11,802 nucleotides of DNA, from the NCBI GenBank assembly GCA_903819815.1, contig CAIJFC010000048.1, positions 1 to 11,802 of the forward strand. Reading direction: 5' to 3'. A program made the translations under genes and the position numbers. Origin of the DNA: an uncultured Bacteroidota bacterium. Its GTDB lineage: Bacteria > Bacteroidota > Bacteroidia > Flavobacteriales > Flavobacteriaceae. The notes under the pieces are model-generated. The model made no database searches, was not told the origin of the DNA, and saw only the letters and a list, made by a program, of their open reading frames with translations. The stretch's first letter is position 1, and the number at the start of each line of letters is the position of its first letter. Positions 7,915-11,802 of this stretch are shown piece by piece.

Positions 7915-7944
7915 GATGCTGAAACAAGTTCAGCATGACAAGTG
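7915..7944. repeat. REP-like palindromic 30-mer, copy 2
   Basis: ATGCTGAA at 7916-7923 and TTCAGCAT at 7929-7936 are perfect 8-bp inverted arms around ACAAG, followed by GACAAGTG. It is in direct orientation to copy 1, offset by 109 bases. From memory, a similar CTGAAACAAGTTCAG-plus-GATGACA element recurs in intergenic DNA of many Bacteroidetes genomes. The sequence between the two copies (7836-7914) shows only a weak hairpin, TTCAAT/ATTGAA, near 7846-7861. Confidence 0.8.
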
Positions 7945-8021
7945 AATGAGAGGAACAATTCGCTCCAAAACCAATTTATTTATATAATTGACAGTTAGGG
8001 GTTTAGTTTTCTGGAAAAAAC

Positions 8022-8052
8022 TTTGCGAATAAATAAAAAAGAATTACTTTTG
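8022..8052 (+). promoter_or_regulatory. Promoter of rpsA (TTTG-N19-TACTTTTG)
   Basis: TTTG at 8022-8025, then exactly 19 bases, then TACTTTTG at 8045-8052 is a full match to the Bacteroidetes primary sigma promoter (TTTG at -33, TAnnTTTG at -7). Transcription should begin near 8057-8060, giving a leader of about 115 bases before the ATG at 8173. The promoter lies inside the upstream extension of the rpsA reading frame, so that extension cannot be translated from this transcript. Confidence 0.8.
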
Positions 8053-8102
8053 CCAACCCTTATAGTGAATAAGAGTTTCTATTCGGGATTGTCAATTAAA
8101 TC

Positions 8103-8120
8103 AAACAACTTCTGTTGTTT
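8103..8120 (+). other. Hairpin in the rpsA leader
   Basis: AAACAAC at 8103-8109 and GTTGTTT at 8114-8120 form a perfect 7-bp stem with a TTCT loop in the predicted 5' leader. Only two of the pairs are G-C, so it is weak. It could be an S1 or regulatory binding structure, but no sequence evidence beyond the pairing supports that. Confidence 0.35.
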
Positions 8121-8131
8121 TCTATCACATT

Positions 8132-8188
8132 ATGAAACTCGAGAAAATGCAGAATACAAATTTATTATCAGCATGTCTGAACAATTAA
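8132..8188 (+). other. Possible upstream open reading frame overlapping the rpsA start
   Basis: An ATG at 8132 opens an 18-codon frame (MKLEKMQNTNLLSACLNN) that ends at TAA 8186-8188, overlapping the rpsA ATG at 8173 in another frame. It lies wholly in the predicted leader. Ribosomes translating it would pass over the rpsA start and stop 13 bases inside. It could be chance; no conservation can be judged here. Confidence 0.2.
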
Positions 8189-9945
8189 AATCACAAGAGC
8201 AGTTTTTAGCAGAATTTAACTGGCACAACTTTGAAGAAGGAATTGATGCCGTTGACGAAAAAAACTTGGAAGAATTTGAACAATTAGTTTCTGAAACTTT
8301 TATTGATACGGATCAAGAAGAGGTAGTTGATGGAGTTGTTGTTCGTATTACAGATAGAGACGTTATCGTTGATATCAACGCAAAATCGGAAGGGGTAATT
8401 TCATTAAACGAATTCCGTTACAACTCGGCTTTAAAAGTAGGTGACAAAGTAGAAGTGTTAATTGATATCCGTGAGGATAAAACAGGTCAATTGGTTTTGT
8501 CTCACAGAAAAGCACGTACTATTAAATCTTGGGACAGAGTTATTAGCGCCAATGAAACTGGAGAAATTGTTACTGGTTTCGTGAAATGTAGAACTAAAGG
8601 TGGTATGATTGTTGACGTTTTCGGTATCGAAGCCTTCTTACCTGGATCTCAAATTGATGTTAAACCAATTAGAGATTACGATGTTTATGTAAATAAAATG
8701 ATGGAATTCAAAGTGGTGAAAATCAACCACGAATTCAAAAACGTAGTAGTTTCTCACAAAGCGCTTATTGAAGCGGATATTGAAATCCAGAAAAAAGAAA
8801 TCATCGGTCAATTACAAAAAGGACAAGTATTAGAAGGTATTGTGAAAAACATTACTTCTTATGGTGTGTTCATTGACTTAGGTGGTGTTGACGGATTAAT
8901 TCACATTACTGACCTTTCTTGGAGTAGAATTAACCACCCAAGTGAAGTGTTAGAATTAGATCAAAAATTGAATGTTGTTATTCTTGACTTTGATGATGAG
9001 AAAACAAGAATCCAATTAGGATTGAAACAATTAAACGCTCACCCATGGGATGCTTTAAATGCGGAATTAAATGTAGGTGATAAAGTAAGTGGTAAAGTAG
9101 TAGTAATCGCTGATTACGGGGCTTTCATTGAAGTAGCTGAAGGTGTTGAAGGTTTAATTCACGTTTCTGAAATGTCATGGTCTACGCACTTGCGTTCGGC
9201 TCAAGATTTCGTAAAAGTGGGGGATATTGTGGAAGGAGTTATTTTAACATTAGATAGAGACGACCGTAAAATGTCATTGGGTATCAAGCAATTAACGCAA
9301 GATCCATGGACAGACATCACTGCTAAATATCCTGTTGGTTCTAAACACTCAGGTATCGTTAGAAACTTTACCAACTTTGGAATATTTGTAGAATTAGAAG
9401 AAGGAATTGACGGATTGATTTACATTTCTGACCTTTCTTGGACTAAGAAAATCAAACACCCATCTGAGTTTGTAAATGTTGGTGAAAAATTAGATGTAGT
9501 CGTATTAGAATTAGATGTTGAAGGTCGTAAATTATCTTTAGGACACAAACAAACTACTGCTAATCCTTGGGATCAATACGAAGATTCTTTCGCGGTTGGA
9601 ACAATCCACACTGGTGAAATTTCAGAAATTGTTGACAAAGGAGCTACTGTAGAATTTGGTGATGATATCGTTGCTTTCATTCCTACACGTCACCTTGAAA
9701 AAGAAGACGGTAAGAAATTGAAAAAAGGAGATTCTGCTGAATTTAAAGTAATAGAATTCAACAAAGAATTTAAAAGAGTAGTTGCTTCTCACACTGCTAT
9801 CTTCCGTGAAGAAGAAGAGAAAAATGTGAAAGCAGTTACTGAAGCTGTTGCAAATAATGCAAATGCGCAAGCGGCTACATTAGGAGACAACAATGATATG
9901 TTAGCTGAATTAAAAGCTAAAATGGAAAAAAGCGAGAAAAAATAA
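8173..9945 (+). CDS. rpsA: 30S ribosomal protein S1
   Basis: RNA-binding ribosomal protein of 590 residues that helps the 30S subunit hold and unfold mRNA. Six S1 (OB-fold) domains lie at about residues 50-114, 130-198, 217-287, 301-376, 388-460 and 475-543, the same count as E. coli S1. Domains 3-5 are most alike, each with GVDGLIHITDLSW-like cores and ending in LGLKQL/LGIKQL/LGHKQ. The tail after 545 is low-complexity, with Ala/Asn-rich then Lys/Glu-rich sequence. The frame stays open upstream to a TTG at 8023, but the ATG at 8173 is correct: MSEQLKSQEQFLAEFNWHNF is the normal flavobacterial N-terminus, the upstream 50 residues look non-coding, and a consensus promoter lies within them. It has its own promoter and a strong terminator, so it is monocistronic. 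Many codons follow a more uniform, highly-expressed pattern than its neighbours. Confidence 0.97.
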   Translation: MSEQLKSQEQFLAEFNWHNFEEGIDAVDEKNLEEFEQLVSETFIDTDQEEVVDGVVVRITDRDVIVDINAKSEGVISLNEFRYNSALKVGDKVEVLIDIREDKTGQLVLSHRKARTIKSWDRVISANETGEIVTGFVKCRTKGGMIVDVFGIEAFLPGSQIDVKPIRDYDVYVNKMMEFKVVKINHEFKNVVVSHKALIEADIEIQKKEIIGQLQKGQVLEGIVKNITSYGVFIDLGGVDGLIHITDLSWSRINHPSEVLELDQKLNVVILDFDDEKTRIQLGLKQLNAHPWDALNAELNVGDKVSGKVVVIADYGAFIEVAEGVEGLIHVSEMSWSTHLRSAQDFVKVGDIVEGVILTLDRDDRKMSLGIKQLTQDPWTDITAKYPVGSKHSGIVRNFTNFGIFVELEEGIDGLIYISDLSWTKKIKHPSEFVNVGEKLDVVVLELDVEGRKLSLGHKQTTANPWDQYEDSFAVGTIHTGEISEIVDKGATVEFGDDIVAFIPTRHLEKEDGKKLKKGDSAEFKVIEFNKEFKRVVASHTAIFREEEEKNVKAVTEAVANNANAQAATLGDNNDMLAELKAKMEKSEKK

Positions 9946-9963
9946 TTTCTTGATTTTTATATT

Positions 9964-9993
9964 AAATCCCCGCAAGTGCGGGGATTTTTTTTT
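9964..9993 (+). terminator. Rho-independent terminator after rpsA
   Basis: AAATCCCCGC at 9964-9973 and GCGGGGATTT at 9978-9987 form a perfect 10-bp stem, the most GC-rich in the window, with an AAGT loop and a T tract reaching 9993. It lies 18 bases after the stop. On the minus strand no T tract follows, so it should not serve the convergent methyltransferase gene. Confidence 0.93.
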
Positions 9994-10014
9994 GGATTGA
10001 AGTGAAGGTTTTTT

Positions 10015-10084
10015 AACCGCAAAGTTCGCAAGGATTTAAAAGTCACGTATTACTCGAATTAGCACAAATTATTGTAGTCTATTT
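10015..10084. repeat. Compound intergenic repeat, copy 1
   Basis: Part A, AACCGCAAAGTTCGCAAGG from 10015, holds two CGCAA units nine bases apart. Part B starts at CACG 10044 and carries ATTACTCGAATTAGCACAAA, then GTCTATTT at 10077-10084. Part B matches 10168-10208 in 37 of 41 bases at a constant offset of 124. The stretch is non-coding in all frames, with many stops. Confidence 0.7.
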
Positions 10085-10089
10085 TCTTT

Positions 10090-10208
10090 AACCACAAAAG
10101 ACACAAAGATATTTTAAAACCGCAAAGAGCGCAAAGATTTACGCAAGGTTCGCAAGTTTCTTTAAGCCACGAATTACTCGAATTAGCACAAATTATAATT
10201 GTCTATTT
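10090..10208. repeat. Compound intergenic repeat, copy 2 (expanded)
   Basis: It opens with AACCACAAAAGACACAAAG at 10090-10108, a CACAAAG version of part A. From 10118 comes AACCGCAAAGAGCGCAAAG, followed by two more CGCAA units at 10142 and 10151. Part B repeats at 10168-10208. Units recur about every 9-12 bases, close to one helical turn. Related CTTTGCG / AATTCGTG dust repeats (reverse strand) recur in Bacteroidetes spacers as far as I recall; their function is unknown to me. Confidence 0.7.
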
Positions 10209-10243
10209 GTCTATTTCTAACAGTCTATTATCTAACCGTCTAT
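10201..10243. repeat. GTCTA tandem repeats
   Basis: GTCTATTT occurs twice in perfect tandem (10201-10216), overlapping the end of part B. A 15-base unit then occurs twice: TTTCTAACAGTCTAT at 10214-10228 and TATCTAACCGTCTAT at 10229-10243, 13 of 15 identical. The array ends 14 bases from the methyltransferase stop codon and would lie in the 3' end of that transcript. Confidence 0.7.
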
Positions 10244-10256
10244 CATCTTGCTTCTA

Positions 10257-10943
10257 TTAGTTCTTTGTCTTCTTAACAACGATCAATTCATTGTAAACTT
10301 CCACTTTTGGTAGGGAATAAGTGGTGAATTCTTCTGGATTAAAAAAACTTAAATAGTGTTTGTTTCTTTCCTGATCAATTTTAGAATTAATCATAGTGTT
10401 GAAGAGTAGGTAGCCACTTGGATTTAAATTCGAGATAGTATTTTCTATAAATGCTGTTTCAAATAAAAAACCAGGCATACAATTGTCTTGAAAGATATCA
10501 ATTATAATTAAATCGAAGGTTTTATTTGATTTTTGAACGAATTTATTAGCGTCCTCAATACGTATTGTAAGATTTGGAATTTCTTCTAATTTGAAATATT
10601 TATTGGCTAAGGAAATGATATCTTCATCTATTTCAACACCGATAATTTCTCCTTTAAATTCAACTTCGTTTACTAATGTTTTAATTACGCTTCCACCAGC
10701 CACTCCCAAAACCAAAATAGAATCCAAGGTTTTTATGTTTTCAAAACCGATTGTTTGTAATCCTTTGCGCAATATTCGTTGCAAACTTCCATAAGAATAA
10801 TTAGTATTCTTAGAGTCCAATACGAGCTGACCATTACTCCAAGTGATTTCAATTGAGTTACTTACGGAGGAATTCTGCTTGAAAATAGTTATCGGAATAA
10901 AAAAACTAAGTAATTTAGTAAGCAAGGTTCTTTTTTTTCTCAA
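10257..10943 (-). CDS. Spermidine-synthase-like SAM-dependent methyltransferase-fold protein
   Basis: A 228-residue Rossmann-fold protein of the spermine/spermidine synthase superfamily. The glycine-rich nucleotide site VLGVAGGS is at 78-85, the acidic residue after strand 2 is Glu104 (IGVEID), EDA is at 130-132, and FDLIIIDIFQDNCMP is at 143-157. NYSYGSLQRILRKGL at 48-62 replaces the polyamine-site Gln and Asp-Glu signature of true spermidine synthases, so aminopropyl transfer seems unlikely; the substrate is unknown. The start is uncertain: there is no early ATG. The TTG at 10943-10941 is used here, and another TTG at 10925-10923 would remove six residues. A TATTTTTG octamer overlaps the first TTG on this strand; if it is the -7 element, the later TTG is the real start. 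The gene converges on rpsA and diverges from the acyltransferase gene. Confidence 0.82.
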   Translation of the reverse strand: MRKKRTLLTKLLSFFIPITIFKQNSSVSNSIEITWSNGQLVLDSKNTNYSYGSLQRILRKGLQTIGFENIKTLDSILVLGVAGGSVIKTLVNEVEFKGEIIGVEIDEDIISLANKYFKLEEIPNLTIRIEDANKFVQKSNKTFDLIIIDIFQDNCMPGFLFETAFIENTISNLNPSGYLLFNTMINSKIDQERNKHYLSFFNPEEFTTYSLPKVEVYNELIVVKKTKN

Positions 10944-10985
10944 AAATAAGAGATTAATATTACTTTTACATAAAAATTGTAAAGA

Positions 10986-11537
10986 ATGAAAAAACTTATT
11001 TATAAATTCATTTTTCTTCGATTAATGGGTTGGAGGATTGTTGGTGAAATCGATAAGAAATTGGAAAAATGTGTTTTTATAGTTATCCCTCATACGAGTT
11101 GGTTTGATTTTTTTATAGGTATTTTTACTAGAGGAATAATTGGGGTTGAATTAAATTGGCTTGGCAAAAAAGAACTTTTTGGTTTTCCTTTAGGTTGGTA
11201 TTTTCGATACATGGGAGGAGCTCCCTTGGATAGAAAAGGTGGGTTAAACATGGTTGATTCTATAGCGCAGGTTTTTGAAAACCGAAAAATATTCCGCTTG
11301 GGACTTTCTCCAGAAGGCACAAGAAAAAAGGTAACCGAATTAAAAACAGGTTTTTATTATATAGCTGAAAAAGCCAATGTTCCAATAATTCCAGTTGCTT
11401 TTAACTATGGTAAAAAAGAAGTCAGTTTCGGTAGCCCTTTTTATACGACAGGAGATATTGATGGCGATTTAAAAATAGTATTACCCCATTTTAAAGATGT
11501 TTTAGGTAAAATTCCGGAAAATAGTTATGTCGTTTAA
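10986..11537 (+). CDS. PlsC-type 1-acyl-sn-glycerol-3-phosphate acyltransferase family protein
   Basis: Membrane-associated acyltransferase of 183 residues. The order of motifs is that of the PlsC/LPLAT family: catalytic HTSWFD (H-x4-D, His36 and Asp41), GGAPLDRKG at 77-85 for substrate phosphate contact, SPEGTRKK at 108-115 (the EGTR motif) and VPIIPVAFNYG near 131-141. A short hydrophobic N-terminus (LIYKFIFLRLMGW) could lie at the inner membrane. The family transfers acyl chains to lysophosphatidate in phospholipid synthesis, but short members like this one can acylate other lipids, so the acceptor is not certain; it is shorter than classic PlsC proteins of about 240 residues. It is divergent from the methyltransferase gene with a 42-base gap, in which TACTTTTA at 10961-10968 is a one-mismatch -7 element. 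Confidence 0.88.
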   Translation: MKKLIYKFIFLRLMGWRIVGEIDKKLEKCVFIVIPHTSWFDFFIGIFTRGIIGVELNWLGKKELFGFPLGWYFRYMGGAPLDRKGGLNMVDSIAQVFENRKIFRLGLSPEGTRKKVTELKTGFYYIAEKANVPIIPVAFNYGKKEVSFGSPFYTTGDIDGDLKIVLPHFKDVLGKIPENSYVV

Positions 11538-11552
11538 ATGAATTTGGTTGCT

Positions 11553-11560
11553 TACTTTTG
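11553..11560 (+). promoter_or_regulatory. Candidate -7 element (TACTTTTG) for the carboxypeptidase gene
   Basis: TACTTTTG is a perfect TAnnTTTG match, identical to the rpsA -7 octamer, ending 16 bases before the ATG at 11577. No TTTG stands 17-23 bases upstream. Confidence 0.45.
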
Positions 11561-11576
11561 TTTATAAAATAGAAAT

Positions 11577-11802
11577 ATGAATTACGAGAATTTATTCAGT
11601 CAGAATTTAGAAATAAATTTAAAAGGTCGTTATATCACATTGAATGATATTGAGCCAGTATTGATGAAATATAATTCTGACAATCAAGTTATAATTATAG
11701 GGCAATCAGTTCTTGGAAAACCAATTTATAAATATGAATTAGGAACCGGAAAAACGAAAGTTTTATTGTGGTCACAAATGCATGGTAATGAGAGCACTAC
11801 AA
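11577..11802 (+). CDS. M14-family zinc carboxypeptidase, N-terminal part (runs off the window)
   Basis: An open frame from ATG 11577 to the window end gives 75 residues, beginning MNYENLFSQNLEINLKGRYI. IIIGQSVLGKPIYKYELGTGKTKVLLWS is the usual lead-in of M14 metallopeptidases (similar to GxSvegRpI). QMHGNEST contains the H-x-x-E zinc-binding pair, His69 and Glu72. The third zinc histidine and the catalytic glutamate would lie beyond the edge. No signal peptide is visible at the N-terminus, so the visible part suggests a cytoplasmic enzyme. It follows the acyltransferase by 39 bases with a candidate -7 element between. The family cleaves C-terminal residues from peptides or, in some branches, deacylates or trims cell-wall peptides; the substrate cannot be told from this fragment. 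Confidence 0.85.
   Translation, partial: MNYENLFSQNLEINLKGRYITLNDIEPVLMKYNSDNQVIIIGQSVLGKPIYKYELGTGKTKVLLWSQMHGNESTT

Noticed and set aside
8023..8172. A 50-residue N-terminal extension of ribosomal protein S1 from a TTG codon
   Set aside because: It overlaps a perfect promoter, its composition is unlike S1, and the normal flavobacterial S1 N-terminus begins at the ATG at 8173.
10015..10243. CRISPR array
   Set aside because: Repeat units are short, degenerate and only 9-15 bases apart, there are no unique spacers of uniform length, and no cas genes are nearby.
10591..10794. A 67-codon plus-strand frame opposite the methyltransferase
   Set aside because: The opposite strand encodes clear SAM-fold motifs over the same bases, and the plus-strand translation shows no recognisable pattern.

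Overview
The window looks like a stretch of the core chromosome of a Flavobacteriaceae species, most likely Flavobacterium. Four things suggest this: strong AT richness in both genes and spacers; a type IX secretion gene (porQ) beside cmk; flavobacterial-type Lon and ribosomal protein S1; and promoter-like elements of the Bacteroidetes form (TTTG, about 19 bases, TAnnTTTG) with little use of Shine-Dalgarno sequences. No tRNA, rRNA, insertion sequence, prophage or CRISPR array is visible.

Left part (1-4662). The last 15 codons of an unidentified gene are followed by a 12-helix UMF1/Atg22-like MFS transporter and a small lipocalin-like lipoprotein that ends at a strong rho-independent terminator. 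A spacer containing a 9-bp inverted repeat leads to lon, the ATP-dependent AAA+ serine protease, which has its own terminator.

Middle part (4677-7800). porQ (type IX secretion outer-membrane protein) and cmk (cytidylate kinase) form a tight pair. cmk lies in the same reading frame as porQ, three bases after its TAG stop, and begins with TTG. A NupG-type nucleoside/H+ symporter follows 66 bases later with no terminator between, then a terminator. cmk and the symporter would both serve nucleotide supply.

Right part (7801-11802). A 420-base spacer carries two copies of a palindromic REP-like 30-mer and then a near-consensus promoter for rpsA. That promoter shows S1 starts at the ATG at 8173 and not at an upstream TTG. 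rpsA ends at a strong terminator. A 310-base spacer full of degenerate short repeats separates it from a convergent spermidine-synthase-like methyltransferase gene on the minus strand. Divergent from that gene are a PlsC-type acyltransferase and the start of an M14 zinc carboxypeptidase, cut by the window edge.

The coding content is ordinary housekeeping and envelope biology, and I see no convincing new multi-gene system. The most unusual material is non-coding: the compound phased repeats at 10015-10243, the REP-like pair at 7806-7944, the rpsA leader, and the in-frame porQ/cmk junction.
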